64,000 bases of DNA from positions 1-64,000 of the forward strand of contig CAVSSP010000005.1 of the NCBI GenBank assembly GCA_963730685.1, read 5' to 3'. Shown piece by piece: positions 16,368-25,314 of this stretch. A program made the translations under genes and the position numbers. The notes below the pieces were generated by a model that had not been told where the DNA came from, did not search any database, and saw only the letters and a list, made by a program, of their open reading frames with translations. Positions within the stretch are counted from its first letter, which is position 1. Each line of letters begins with the position of its first letter. This DNA comes from Bog-756 sp963730685. GTDB taxonomy: Bacteria; Actinomycetota; Acidimicrobiia; Acidimicrobiales; RAAP-2.

Positions 16368-17300
16368 ATGACGCGGGTCGGCATATCCATTGGCACGTCC
16401 TTCTCGACCGACGGACCGGGCGGTCAGCGGGACGGGCCGCTCTCGGTGCTCGAACAGGCGCGGGCCGCCGACCGCGCCGGCCTCGATACGCTGACTCTCG
16501 GCGATCACCACTCCACAGGCCCAGCCGGCTACGTGCAGAACGTGCCGATGCTCGGCCGCATCCTCGCGGAATGGACGACCCGCCCGATCGGCTGTCTGTT
16601 CCTCGTTCCGCTGTGGCATCCGGTGCTGATGGCCGAGCAGATCGGGACACTGGCGGCGATCGCGGCGGGACCCTTCATTGTCCAGACCGGGCTCGGTGGT
16701 GGCGCTGGCCAGTTCCGGGCCCTGGGAACCGATCTGGGACAACGCGCTGCTCGTCTCGAGGAGGGCGTCATCGTCGCCCAAGCTCTTCTGCGAGGCGAGA
16801 CAGTGGACAGTGGAATCTTCGCCATCGAGGGGGCCCGGATCGCCCCTCTACCACCGGAGGGGACGGAATGGTGGATCGGTGGTGGGGTGCCGATCGCCAT
16901 CGACCGGGCTGCCCGGCTCGGTGACTGTTGGTATGGCAACGCCGATCTCACCCCCGGGACTGCCGCCAGGGACATCGAGATCTATCGGGAGGCGTGCGCC
17001 CGCCACGATCGTGAACCGGTCCGGATCCCGATCCGCAAGGATGTGTTCATCGCCGAGAGCCGGGCAGAGGCCGAAAAGGTGGGCGACGACCTCGTGGCCG
17101 GCGGCTACCGAGGATTCGACCGGGGGGCCGTCGCCTACGGTGACCCCGCCAGTGTGGCCGAGCAGCTCTCCGTGTTCGGAGACCTGGGATTCACGGACAT
17201 CATCATTCGAACCATGTCACCTCTGCCGCCGGAGATCGGCCACGATGCTGCCTCTCGTTCGGTCGAACTCTCCGGTGAAGTGCGCAGCCTGTTGGCCTAG
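16368..17300 (+). CDS. LLM-class flavin-dependent oxidoreductase
   Basis: 310 residues, the normal length for luciferase-like monooxygenases. Starts MTRVGISIGTSFS; the conserved regions are LTLGDHHSTGPAGYVQNVPM, AEWTTRPIGCLFLVPLWHPV and AEQIGTLAAIAAGPFIVQTG, then LGGGAGQFRALG, with GGVPIAIDRAARLGDCWYGN near the C-terminal barrel strands and VAEQLSVFGDLGFTDIIIRT at the end. Known: TIM-barrel enzymes using FMN or F420. The sequence does not decide which cofactor; F420 is plausible in this phylum. It stands alone on the strand after the TetR gene, with a hairpin between. Confidence 0.88.
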   Translation: MTRVGISIGTSFSTDGPGGQRDGPLSVLEQARAADRAGLDTLTLGDHHSTGPAGYVQNVPMLGRILAEWTTRPIGCLFLVPLWHPVLMAEQIGTLAAIAAGPFIVQTGLGGGAGQFRALGTDLGQRAARLEEGVIVAQALLRGETVDSGIFAIEGARIAPLPPEGTEWWIGGGVPIAIDRAARLGDCWYGNADLTPGTAARDIEIYREACARHDREPVRIPIRKDVFIAESRAEAEKVGDDLVAGGYRGFDRGAVAYGDPASVAEQLSVFGDLGFTDIIIRTMSPLPPEIGHDAASRSVELSGEVRSLLA

Positions 17301-17484
17301 AGCTGCTCTACCCCACCAGGTTGTTGACGTGACTTATGGTGGTCCCCCGATTGCCGTGTGATGCCGCTGATGCCGCTGATGGCGTCGGTCAGGAGCCAGG
17401 TGTTCAGGGCACGCGCAAGACATCAACGAAGTGGCCTCCCCAGGTCGCGTGCCCCTGGCAGTAGCGTGCACACCGGTGGGTTGG

Positions 17485-17997
17485 TCAGTGGTTACGAGTC
17501 GAGCGACGAAGGTAGGTCTGCAGGCTCGGCTGCTCGCCCTGATCCAGAGTGTCGACCAAAGTCATCAGAGCAGAGAAGGCCGATTCGCCAAGCTGGGCTC
17601 TTAACTCCTCCTCGATGGCACGGGCCGCCGACCGGTGCTCCTGCAGGTAGTTGGCACCGAGGTCGGTGAGGATGACCGACTTGTCCCTCCTGCTGGTGGT
17701 CGAGTCCTCGACCACTACGTAGCCACGTTCGCAAAGCTGCCCCACGACCTTGCTCGCCCCTTGGCGGGTGATGCTGAGCTCTCGTCCGATGGCGGAAATG
17801 GACGATCCCTGATCCGAGCACAATCGGAGCACCCGCCCGTCGGGAAATCGTCGCTCGCCGAACCCGGCATCCGCCATGGCAGTGTCAAGCCGATGTTGAT
17901 AGCCGAGCCAGGCGCGTCGCAGTGCCGATCCGAGGCCGATGGCCGGAGATTGAGCGGAGCTGACGCCGTCACCGGTGTCTGCGTTCGGCGGAGCCAT
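17485..17997 (-). CDS. MarR-family transcriptional regulator
   Basis: 170 residues from ATG 17997 (a GTG at 18009 is an alternative). The frame stays open much further upstream, but that part is antisense to the RCC1 gene and not real. The winged helix is visible in ISAIGRELSITRQGASKVVG, then QLCERGYVVVEDSTTSRRDK, the wing with the typical D.R, followed by VILTDLGANYLQEHRSAARA. Divergent from the lipoprotein gene at 18076 with an inverted repeat between, so probably controls it or itself. Confidence 0.88.
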   Translation of the reverse strand: MAPPNADTGDGVSSAQSPAIGLGSALRRAWLGYQHRLDTAMADAGFGERRFPDGRVLRLCSDQGSSISAIGRELSITRQGASKVVGQLCERGYVVVEDSTTSRRDKSVILTDLGANYLQEHRSAARAIEEELRAQLGESAFSALMTLVDTLDQGEQPSLQTYLRRSTRNH

Positions 17998-18030
17998 GTC
18001 GGAAGCCACGAGTGAGGATGCTAGTAAACT

Positions 18031-18045
18031 GTAAACCAGGTTGAC
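18031..18045. promoter_or_regulatory. Operator-like inverted repeat between MarR and RCC1 genes
   Basis: GTAAACC-A-GGTTGAC pairs at six of seven positions, and GTAAAC is also repeated directly at 18024-18029. It lies in the 78-base divergent gap, an AT-rich patch in GC-rich surroundings, where a MarR site would be expected. Confidence 0.5.
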
Positions 18046-18075
18046 AAATGGGACCGTTGGCCAGATACTCAGAGC

Positions 18076-19290
18076 ATGCAGCTCGTGTCCATCTGGAAGC
18101 GCAAGAGGGCCCGGCTCGCTTTGGCATCCTTGTTGGGCTCGGCCCTGGTGCTCACGGCTTGTGCTTCTGCTGCCGCCTCCCGTCATCCGAGCACCTCCGT
18201 CGCCTATCGGTTTGGGGTGGTCGGCAACCACGGCGCCATAGGCCAGCTTCAGCTTGATCGACCGACTCCAATCGCAGGGATCAGTGGCCGGATCGTGCAG
18301 ATCGCCACGTCGAACTCTGACGGGTATGCGCTCACCTCGGATGGGGTGGTGTGGGCCTGGGGGGTTGCCAGTTTCGGAGAGCTGGGCATTGGGATACGAC
18401 CTACCTACTCGACCCGTGCCGTCAAGGTCGACTTCCCTACCGGTGTCAGGATCACAACACTGGCCAATCCGATGCCATTCGACGGTGCATTGGCCATCGA
18501 CTCGCAGGGTCGCGCCTGGGGCTGGGGCCTCAATGCCGACGGCGACCTCTGTCTCTCCGGCCTCACTGAGTTGCGGCCCACGAAGCTCGCGCTGAGTGGC
18601 GTCACCCTGGCGACCGGGGCCCGGACGCATTCGCTTGTCGATTCGGCGGGCAAGGTCTACGCCTGCGGCTCCGGCGAGTACGGCGTCCTCGGCACCGGCT
18701 CCACCGCCAACAGCTCCATCCCGGTTCCAGTCGTCCGTCTCCCGGACTCGGTGCCGGTGACAGCCCTTACTTCGTCCTGGGAGGGCTCGGGTGCGCTCCT
18801 CAGCAACGGCACCTACTTCAACTGGGGGTACAACGCCTCCGGTCAGCTCGGAAACGGCTCGACCGACGACAGCGACGTTCCCGTGCAGGTCCCGCTCTCC
18901 GAACCCGTGCGCCAGGTGTTCCAGGGCGGCAGCGGACCTAAGAACGGCCAGAGCGTTGCCATACTGACCAACGGCGCCGTATGGGCGTGGGGCGACAACG
19001 ATCGCGGGCAGCTCGGAAACGGCACGAGGGCGAGCTCTGATGTACCACTGCGTGTCGACGTACCCAAAGGAGTGAGTTTTGTCACGGTGAGCTCCGGCGG
19101 TTACGCCAGCTATGCCATCGACGGTTCCGGCCGGTTGTGGGCGTGGGGGGACAACAGGAGCGGGCAGCTCGGAACAGGGAGCGGTGCGGCCATCGCCACC
19201 GTTCCGGTCAAAGTGGGTATCCGTGCGGATCAGGTCTCGTCGACTGCTCAGAATGTCGCTGCGCTGGGCGACGGCGTCAGGAGTACCTGA
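18076..19290 (+). CDS. RCC1-repeat lipoprotein
   Basis: 404 residues with a lipoprotein signal: a basic start (KRKRARLA), a hydrophobic core and lipobox LTAC (Cys near residue 29). The mature part has about seven RCC1 repeats, e.g. GVVWAWGVASFGELGIG, GRAWGWGLNADGDLCLSG, AVWAWGDNDRGQLGNGT and GRLWAWGDNRSGQLGTGS, forming a seven-bladed beta-propeller. Known: bacterial RCC1 proteins are secreted or surface-exposed; functions are mostly undefined. Divergent from a MarR gene. Inference: a surface-anchored binding protein, perhaps induced by a small molecule sensed by that MarR. Confidence 0.9.
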   Translation: MQLVSIWKRKRARLALASLLGSALVLTACASAAASRHPSTSVAYRFGVVGNHGAIGQLQLDRPTPIAGISGRIVQIATSNSDGYALTSDGVVWAWGVASFGELGIGIRPTYSTRAVKVDFPTGVRITTLANPMPFDGALAIDSQGRAWGWGLNADGDLCLSGLTELRPTKLALSGVTLATGARTHSLVDSAGKVYACGSGEYGVLGTGSTANSSIPVPVVRLPDSVPVTALTSSWEGSGALLSNGTYFNWGYNASGQLGNGSTDDSDVPVQVPLSEPVRQVFQGGSGPKNGQSVAILTNGAVWAWGDNDRGQLGNGTRASSDVPLRVDVPKGVSFVTVSSGGYASYAIDGSGRLWAWGDNRSGQLGTGSGAAIATVPVKVGIRADQVSSTAQNVAALGDGVRST

Positions 19291-19587
19291 TGCACCCGCA
19301 ATTCTCGACGGCGAATGGGACGTGCTCCAGCGTGAGTGAACCTGCCGGTGATCGCCGGTGGTGGGTGGTCCTCCCTGCTCACTGCCAGGGAGGCGAGCTC
19401 CCGTGCCCCAGCGGTTTGTGGCCCCTCCGAATGGGTGGCTCGTGCCCGCCGTGCCGGATGTCACAGCTCGGGATGGATGGAGCGACCCCTCCCCTCGCAG
19501 GTCCGGACCTGGTCTGCGACACCGGGCCCGACCCGAGAACAGAACATTTCGGACAGCCATTGACCTCGTTACGGCGGCAATGAGTCC
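19291..19587. other. Gap without recognisable gene
   Basis: About 300 bases between the RCC1 lipoprotein and the methyltransferase-like gene; no terminator or motif stands out. Confidence 0.5.
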
Positions 19588-20142
19588 GTGCACGTCATCG
19601 ACTACGTCATCTACAGCCTGTGGATCGTCTTCTGGTTGGCATGGCTGGTCGCTGCCTTGAGCGCCAAGCGGGCGGCTCAGTCACGAATGGGACAGTTCGT
19701 CGGTCTGAGGCTCGCCACATTCGTCGTCGTGTACTTGATCATTCGCTTCGGCGTTCTGAAAGGGCACCATGCCATTGTGGCCAGCCCCGTTCTCCAGGGC
19801 ATCGGGCTGGTGCTGTTCTTGGCCGGATTGGGACTGGCCGTGTGGGCACGAGTCCATCTGGGGCGGAACTGGGGCACCCCGATGTCCGAGAAGATGGACG
19901 CAGAGCTGGTCACAACCGGTCCTTACCAGTACATCCGGAACCCCATCTATTCGGGAATCATCCTCGCCGCTATCGGGACGTCGGTAGCCATTAGCTGGTA
20001 TTGGCTAGTTGCCGTCGTCTTGATGGGTGCTTATTTCGTATACAGCGCAAGCGTCGAGGAGCAGACCATGGAGCGCCTCTTTCCCAGCACCTATCCGGAA
20101 TACAAGCGCTCCACCAAAATGCTGATCCCCTTTGTATTCTGA
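19588..20142 (+). CDS. Isoprenylcysteine carboxyl methyltransferase (ICMT)-like membrane protein
   Basis: 184 residues from GTG 19588. Four to five hydrophobic segments (e.g. YVIYSLWIVFWLAWLVAALS, IGLVLFLAGLGLAVWARVHL). The conserved ICMT/PEMT core is ELVTTGPYQYIRNPIYSGII, followed by EEQTMERLFPSTYPEYKRST, the signature of the family's SAM-binding region and C-terminal helix. Known: eukaryotic relatives methylate prenylated cysteine; bacterial members are presumed membrane methyltransferases with unknown substrates. No partner gene is evident. Confidence 0.9.
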   Translation: MHVIDYVIYSLWIVFWLAWLVAALSAKRAAQSRMGQFVGLRLATFVVVYLIIRFGVLKGHHAIVASPVLQGIGLVLFLAGLGLAVWARVHLGRNWGTPMSEKMDAELVTTGPYQYIRNPIYSGIILAAIGTSVAISWYWLVAVVLMGAYFVYSASVEEQTMERLFPSTYPEYKRSTKMLIPFVF

Positions 20143-20394
20143 GCTGTCGGTGGTCAGTAGTTAGCGCCGGTCTCCCGCAATTGTCCTGGCTTTGGCCGCC
20201 TTTGTCCTACGATTTCAATCCTCCTTGGGGACAAAGCCGGATGAAGGAGTGGCCCACCAGCGGGATACGGAGGGCAAGGTAGCCCTGAGCGCCTCTGTTG
20301 GTCTAGCTCCGCTTGACCAAGCGGTCTCAGCATTGCTTGGCGCTCCTCGATTGTCTGGAGGTCAGATCGCGCCTTGCGATGGCATCATGTTCAT

Positions 20395-20931
20395 ATGGAC
20401 GATCTCGTGACCCAGTGCGTGGAGGCGATGGCCGATCGAGACTCGGTCGGAAGCATTCGAGACGTACTGAGGCGCGCGGTGTCGACTGGTCGATTGCCCG
20501 AGTCTCTCCCACCAGTCGAGCCTGGTCTCAATGTTCTGTTCAGGGACTCGAACCTGACCATCCTCAACGTCGTCTGGCCCCCGAACTTCGCACTGTTCCC
20601 CCATGACCACCGTATGTGGGCTGCGCTCTGTATCTACGGCGGGCGCGAGGACAACACTTTCTTCCGCCGCCAGGACGACGGGCTCGTGCGCTCGGGAGGA
20701 AAGGACTTGGTCGAAGGTGACGTCCAGATGCTTGGGCCTGAGGTGATTCATTCGGTGCGCAACCCAGGGCTGTCGCATACTGGAGCCATCCACATCTATG
20801 GAGGCGACTTCTTCGCCGTTGAGCGAAGCCAGTGGGACGAAGAGACGCTCAAGGAGCAGCCCTACGATCTCAACTCCGTCAATCGCGCCTTTGAGTCCGC
20901 CGAGCAAGCGTTCAGGAGAGAGCAGTCTTAA
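20395..20931 (+). CDS. Cupin-fold metal-dependent protein, cysteine-dioxygenase-like
   Basis: 178 residues from ATG 20395. Core: LTILNVVWPPNFALFPHDHR then MWAALCIYGGREDNTFFRR, with a His pair (HDH) and Glu as in the metal-binding first cupin motif. The second motif contains VIHSVRNPGLSHTGAIHIYG. Known: similar proteins are grouped with predicted double-stranded-beta-helix metal enzymes near cysteine dioxygenase. Substrate unknown. The 250 bases upstream hold no gene. Confidence 0.75.
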   Translation: MDDLVTQCVEAMADRDSVGSIRDVLRRAVSTGRLPESLPPVEPGLNVLFRDSNLTILNVVWPPNFALFPHDHRMWAALCIYGGREDNTFFRRQDDGLVRSGGKDLVEGDVQMLGPEVIHSVRNPGLSHTGAIHIYGGDFFAVERSQWDEETLKEQPYDLNSVNRAFESAEQAFRREQS

Positions 20932-21071
20932 CGAGGTCTTGCTTGACTCCCGTACCCAGGTGGTTCCAGGGGTCTGTGCCCTGTCGGCCGATGCCGCGAT
21001 CTGGCGCGGCGGGACCACTCGATCAAGCGATCGGAGCAGGCAAGAACAGCAGTCGGGACTCGGTGCCTGAC

Positions 21072-21950
21072 TCAGTCCGCCAAGGCGGCGCCCGTCCAAC
21101 CCTCATGGAACAACTCGATCGGGTCGCGGAGGTCGAGCATGCCCAGATAACCGCCACCGCGCTCGATGGCATCGTGCACGGCATAGCCCAACACCTCCTG
21201 GCACTGCCGAGGCAGGCGGCAGGCCAGCTCCGGTGGCACGGCGAGGTAGTTGTTCTCCTCGGTGCGCAACCAGCCCAACGTGTAGGACAGGTGTACGCCG
21301 CGGCGTGGCTCTGAACCGGAGTGGACGCCTCCACCATGGAACGTTGATCCGAGATACACGATTGCCGAGCCGGCCGGCATCTCCGCAACGACGGCTTCGT
21401 CTCTGGTCGGATAGCGCCCGGCCACCCACTGGTGGCTTCCCGGAAAGACGCGAGTCGCACCGTTGTCAGCGGTGAAGTCGACGAGAGCGATTACCGAGGC
21501 AAGTTGCAGCTCGGGCTTTGGCTCGGGCACCAGGTTCCACACGATCTCGTCCCGATGCCAGAACTGATCTCCCGCGCCGGGCAGTCGCTCCAGCAAATGG
21601 GCCAGATTGAGCTGATAGCGGGCACACGATGGTCCAAGGATGGTGTCGCACACGGCCATGAGGAGCGGATGGATCATGACTTCGGTGGCGAAGGTGGGGG
21701 ACTTGCCCGCCAAACCGGAGACGTGACGCGTCTGGGAGTGGAACAACTGCACCCCTGGGTTGAGATGACGCATGTCGGGGTTGGCCACGTCGACGAACGG
21801 CTGGACCTCCGAATTGATCGCCCTGACCACGTCACGGGTCAACAGATCGTGGACGATGACAGCCCCGTCCTGCAGGAGCGCGCCTACAACTTGCTCAGCC
21901 GGTGCATCAGCCTCAACCTGTTGGAGCTGCCTGTTGTGAACCGATGGCAT
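21072..21950 (-). CDS. Phytanoyl-CoA dioxygenase-family Fe(II)/2-oxoglutarate oxygenase
   Basis: 292 residues. The metal site is seen as H132-x-D134 in GDQFWHRDEIVW and the distal His near 205 in STFHGGGVHSG. The 2-oxoglutarate-binding Arg is probably in EPRRGVHLSYTLGW. FTADNGATRVFPGSHQW is the typical PhyH loop. Known: these enzymes hydroxylate or halogenate small molecules; the substrate cannot be read from sequence. Divergent from the lipid kinase gene at 22195 across a gap containing a hairpin copy. Confidence 0.9.
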   Translation of the reverse strand: MPSVHNRQLQQVEADAPAEQVVGALLQDGAVIVHDLLTRDVVRAINSEVQPFVDVANPDMRHLNPGVQLFHSQTRHVSGLAGKSPTFATEVMIHPLLMAVCDTILGPSCARYQLNLAHLLERLPGAGDQFWHRDEIVWNLVPEPKPELQLASVIALVDFTADNGATRVFPGSHQWVAGRYPTRDEAVVAEMPAGSAIVYLGSTFHGGGVHSGSEPRRGVHLSYTLGWLRTEENNYLAVPPELACRLPRQCQEVLGYAVHDAIERGGGYLGMLDLRDPIELFHEGWTGAALAD

Positions 21951-22131
21951 CTACTCTCCCTTCGGCGACACTCAGTCTGTCACGCCTGCATCGTTACTCG
22001 ACAGGACGGTTGGCTCTGCATCGCCCCACGGCAGTCGCTACTGCGTCACGGGCTCTTGGGCGTGCCAGGACGCCGGATATGACTACGGCACGCAGTGGCA
22101 AAAGAGGGAGGATGATGACATTCAACCCTCA

Positions 22132-22150
22132 CTCAGCCTGGGAAGCTGAG
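22132..22150. repeat. Intergenic hairpin CTCAGC-N7-GCTGAG, copy 2
   Basis: Perfect arms, loop CTGGGAA, in the divergent gap 45 bases before the lipid kinase start. Confidence 0.7.
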
Positions 22151-22194
22151 GACATCGGAATGCCTTGGCATGTATAGGTGGCGGGGAGGGTACC

Positions 22195-23145
22195 GTGGAG
22201 GCAATGCCCGGGCCATCTGACGATCCGGTGTCATCCGCGAACAGCCCCGAAAATATCGCTGTCATCGCCCACAACAAGAAGTCGCTCGGAGGGGGTCTAT
22301 CCGAGCTTCGCCGGGCGCTCGCCATCCACGGCGTCCCCGATCCCACTTGGTACGAGATCTCGAAGAGCAAGCAGGCAACGACGCTCGTCGAGAAGGCAGT
22401 CGCCGATGGGGCGACGCTGCTGATCATCTGGGGTGGAGATGGGACGGTTCAGCGCTGCCTCGACGCGGTCGCTGGCCGGGACATCGCCATCGCTGTCGTG
22501 CCGGCAGGCACAGCCAACCTCTTCGCTGCCAATCTGGGCATCCCCGATGACGTCGGCGCGGCAGTGCGGATCGGAATCTACGGGGATCGGCGGCCCCTCG
22601 ACGTCGGCGTGCTGAATGGCAAACGCTTCGCGGTGATGGCAGGCGTCGGTTTCGACGCGCACATGATGCTGATCGCCGATGGCGGACTGAAGGATCGGTG
22701 GGGTCAGCTCGCCTATGTCTGGGCGGCTATCCGAGCGACTCGAATTGCATCCCAAAGGGTGACCGTTGCCGTCGACGGCTCTGATTGGTTCGCCGGCCAG
22801 GCCGCCGGAATACTGCTCGGGCAGATGGGCACCCTGACCAGTGGGCTCGTGGCCTTCCCCGATGCCGTGCCTGACGACGGTCAGCTCGAGGTGGCAGTGA
22901 TCACCGCTGACACCTGGACTCACTGGCTGCGGGTTCTCTACCGGCTGGTCTCGGGGCATCCCGAGCGCTCACCACTGGCCAGGACTACCCGGGGGAGCAC
23001 CGTTGACATCACGCTGGACCACGCGACCCCCTACGAACTCGACGGAAGCCCGAGGAAGGCAAAGAAGAGGCTGAGAGCATCCATCGAGCCGGCTGCCATC
23101 ACGGTGTGCGTGACCAATGCGGCCGTCGCCAGTTGGCGTCCCTGA
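22195..23145 (+). CDS. Diacylglycerol kinase-family lipid kinase
   Basis: 316 residues from GTG 22195, which has GGGGAGGG five bases upstream; ATG 22204 is the alternative. The catalytic-domain signature is LLIIWGGDGTVQRCLDAVAG (GGDGT binds ATP phosphates). VPAGTANLFAANLGIP, then GVGFDAHM and LTSGLVAFPDAVPDDGQLEV are typical of the family. Known: DgkB/YegS/LCB5-type kinases phosphorylate diacylglycerol or related lipids at the membrane face. It has no operon partner; the next gene is convergent. Confidence 0.92.
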   Translation: MEAMPGPSDDPVSSANSPENIAVIAHNKKSLGGGLSELRRALAIHGVPDPTWYEISKSKQATTLVEKAVADGATLLIIWGGDGTVQRCLDAVAGRDIAIAVVPAGTANLFAANLGIPDDVGAAVRIGIYGDRRPLDVGVLNGKRFAVMAGVGFDAHMMLIADGGLKDRWGQLAYVWAAIRATRIASQRVTVAVDGSDWFAGQAAGILLGQMGTLTSGLVAFPDAVPDDGQLEVAVITADTWTHWLRVLYRLVSGHPERSPLARTTRGSTVDITLDHATPYELDGSPRKAKKRLRASIEPAAITVCVTNAAVASWRP

Positions 23146-23224
23146 CGACCGGGTCGAGGGGGCGACAATGATGGTCGGTGTCGGTGAGACCACGCTCGAG
23201 GCCCTTGGAGCTGAGGAACGGCGC

Positions 23225-23243
23225 TTCAGCCAGCGAAGCTGAG
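23225..23243. repeat. Intergenic hairpin CTCAGC-N7-GCTGAG, copy 3 (one mismatch)
   Basis: TTCAGC-CAGCGAA-GCTGAG, five pairs plus a G-T pair, between convergent gene ends (23145 and 23257): a position suited to a bidirectional terminator. Confidence 0.65.
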
Positions 23244-23256
23244 GATGTCGGTGGCG

Positions 23257-23874
23257 TCAACGCGGGTCGGGTGCTCCCGCAAAACGCGAGAGATCGACGG
23301 TGATGTAGATAGCCCGGCACGTCGCCACGATCTCGTTGCCGCTGTGCAGATCGGCACTGATGAAGAGCTTGCGGCGCTCTCGTCCATCGAGTCGGGCACG
23401 AATCTCCAAGGCTTGGTCGACAGGTACAGCCGCGAGATAGCGAACGGTCAACTCGCCCGTGAAAGCAGGCTCCTGCAGTCTGCCGATCACGAACCCCGTG
23501 ACGTCGTCGAAAGCAGCGGCGACGATTCCGCCGTGAGCACGACCGGGTGCCCCTTCGAATGCCCGCCGCAATACGAAGTCGGCGATGACTTCTTCGCCCT
23601 TGAACTGAATCTCGAATTCGACGCTTGTCGGATTCGAGTTGCCACCCACGGCCCGGTCTTCGAATCCGCTCCCGCCCAAGGCCGATTCGTCGGGGACGGA
23701 CCGCATCAGGGCAAGACGGTCACGTCTCGACGTCTGGCTGACGGCGAGTGTCAGCTCATCTGCCGTCTCCGCCAAAGAGGAAAGCACAGCGTCCTCGGGA
23801 TCGTGCGCCGCAAACGCGTGGCTAAGCGCTCGCAAGCTTGCCGCTGCTCTTTCCCGTTCCTCTTCGGTCTTCAT
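23257..23874 (-). CDS. PaaI-type hot-dog thioesterase
   Basis: 205 residues. The hot-dog core begins with RRAFEGAPGRAHGGIVAAAF and continues DDVTGFVIG, the HGG segment and Asp of the 4HBT/PaaI active site. FTGELTVRYLAAVPVDQALE follows. About 100 residues of helical N-terminal extension precede the fold. Known: these hydrolyse acyl-CoA thioesters; substrate unknown. Confidence 0.88.
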   Translation of the reverse strand: MKTEEERERAAASLRALSHAFAAHDPEDAVLSSLAETADELTLAVSQTSRRDRLALMRSVPDESALGGSGFEDRAVGGNSNPTSVEFEIQFKGEEVIADFVLRRAFEGAPGRAHGGIVAAAFDDVTGFVIGRLQEPAFTGELTVRYLAAVPVDQALEIRARLDGRERRKLFISADLHSGNEIVATCRAIYITVDLSRFAGAPDPR

Positions 23875-23991
23875 ACGGGCAAGTGTAGGGAGCGCCTCCG
23901 ATCGCGAGGACCTTGTCTCGAGTCGCCCTCAGTCTCGTAGCCTGAGAAGGGATCGCAGAGGCACGCTCATCCGGTGATATGGGGCAGTCCT

Positions 23992-24480
23992 ATGCCTCCA
24001 AGTAGCCTCGGGCATGTGGTCACCCCTCCGACACTCTATGAATGGGCAGGAGGCAGCGACGCCATTGCGAAGCTGATCAACGCCTTCTACGACCGGGTCG
24101 AGCAGGACGAGCTGCTGTCCCCGTTCTTCCCCGGTGGAGTCCATGAAGATCACCGTGACCATGTAGCCATGTGGTGGGTCGAGGTCTTTGGAGGTCCCGC
24201 GAAGTACACCGATGACTTGGGTGGCTACGAGCGGATGCTGAGCAGGCACTTAGAACTGGAGATCACTGAGCAGCAACGGTTCCGCTTCACCGAACTGATG
24301 CGATTTGCCGCTGACGACGCCGGGTTGCCGAGCGACCCCGAGTTCCGGTCGGCACTCGTTGCCTACCTCGAGTGGGGCACTCGCATTGCCTTCAGCAACT
24401 CGGAGCACGGGGCGAAGGTCATGGAACACGCTCGGGTTCCGAAGTGGGGTTGGGGCGAAGCGCCGCCATATCAGCCGTAG
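23992..24480 (+). CDS. glbO: Truncated hemoglobin, group II (trHbO type)
   Basis: 162 residues from ATG 23992; longer starts lack the family look. TLYEWAGGSDAIAKLINAFY is the start of the truncated globin fold. LSPFFPG..EDHRDHVAMWW leads to the E-helix, and VEVFGGPAKYTDDLGGYERM to the proximal region with His in MLSRHLELEI. The C-terminal PKWGWGEAPPY matches trHbO, which keeps a Trp at G8. Known: O2-binding heme proteins involved in oxygen or NO chemistry. Single gene. Confidence 0.9.
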   Translation: MPPSSLGHVVTPPTLYEWAGGSDAIAKLINAFYDRVEQDELLSPFFPGGVHEDHRDHVAMWWVEVFGGPAKYTDDLGGYERMLSRHLELEITEQQRFRFTELMRFAADDAGLPSDPEFRSALVAYLEWGTRIAFSNSEHGAKVMEHARVPKWGWGEAPPYQP

Positions 24481-25314
24481 CGGAGCCGCCGATGGAGGAC
24501 AGCCCATCCTGACCGAGTTGGCCGGGAAGGCGAGGCCGCGGAGGAAACTGACCGGCTGGCCTATAGCATAGAGGTATGGCAAACGCACGTCACATCGGTT
24601 CTCGAGATGGGCTTCGGTCTCCTATGACCGGGACGCGCGCCCTTCTCTGCCTCGACGATGTCGTCGGCTGGGCCGTCTCCGTGGATGGCACGGTGGCCAC
24701 CGCCGATGAGGCGGTCACCAGTCCACGTCGTCGGGTTCGGCGGTTGGGGAATCAGGCGGCCCGACGCAACGCTCGCTTCGGCGATCTCGCCGCCCGATGG
24801 CCGTCCGTCGGCCCGTCGGCCGACCCGACCTTGGGGCCGACCCGCCCGCCGACCAAGGTGGCCTGACTCTCGCGTCTTCGCACTCGACCTCCCCGGCAGC
24901 AGGTGCCGGGTGCCGTCGCGCATCGGGTCTCTGGAGCACGTTGGGATGCGTCCCAGTCGCTCCAGAAGTTGAGCGCCACACCTCAGATATTCGTATTGTC
25001 CGCACGCCTCGTAGCGCCGGCACGTGACACCCCGCCCGATCGGTTGGGATTCGTTCAGCCGGCCCAGCTGAGGCCTATTCGCGGATCCATTATCGGAGCA
25101 TCCGTGTGCAACTCGAACTACTCCTCATTAGGTCCGCGCCGGGTACATATGCATTTTCGGCTTGGTAAATTATCGTGTCGCGGGAAGTACGTGGGTTCCA
25201 TTGGGAGGCGCACCGTAGGGCCGCTAAGCGCCACCTCTAGGTGTCCGAAGGCGTGGGGTCGCGGACGGGCCCTATCTGCAGCGTCGTTTGGTTCGCTGCC
25301 GTGGTCCGGAAGCA
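24481..25314. other. Long gap, nothing convincing
   Basis: More than 800 bases with only arginine/proline-rich open frames on both strands (the longest at 24576-24866), none with a motif or a good ribosome site. Composition falls toward AT from about 25,080, announcing the low-GC insert that follows. Confidence 0.6.

Noticed and set aside
17998..19593. N-terminal extension of the MarR frame to about 700 residues
   Set aside because: The extra part is antisense to the RCC1 gene and has no domain; the MarR family begins near 17997.
24576..24866. 96-residue Arg/Pro-rich frame
   Set aside because: No recognisable fold, weak start site and equally long frames on the opposite strand; treated as non-coding.
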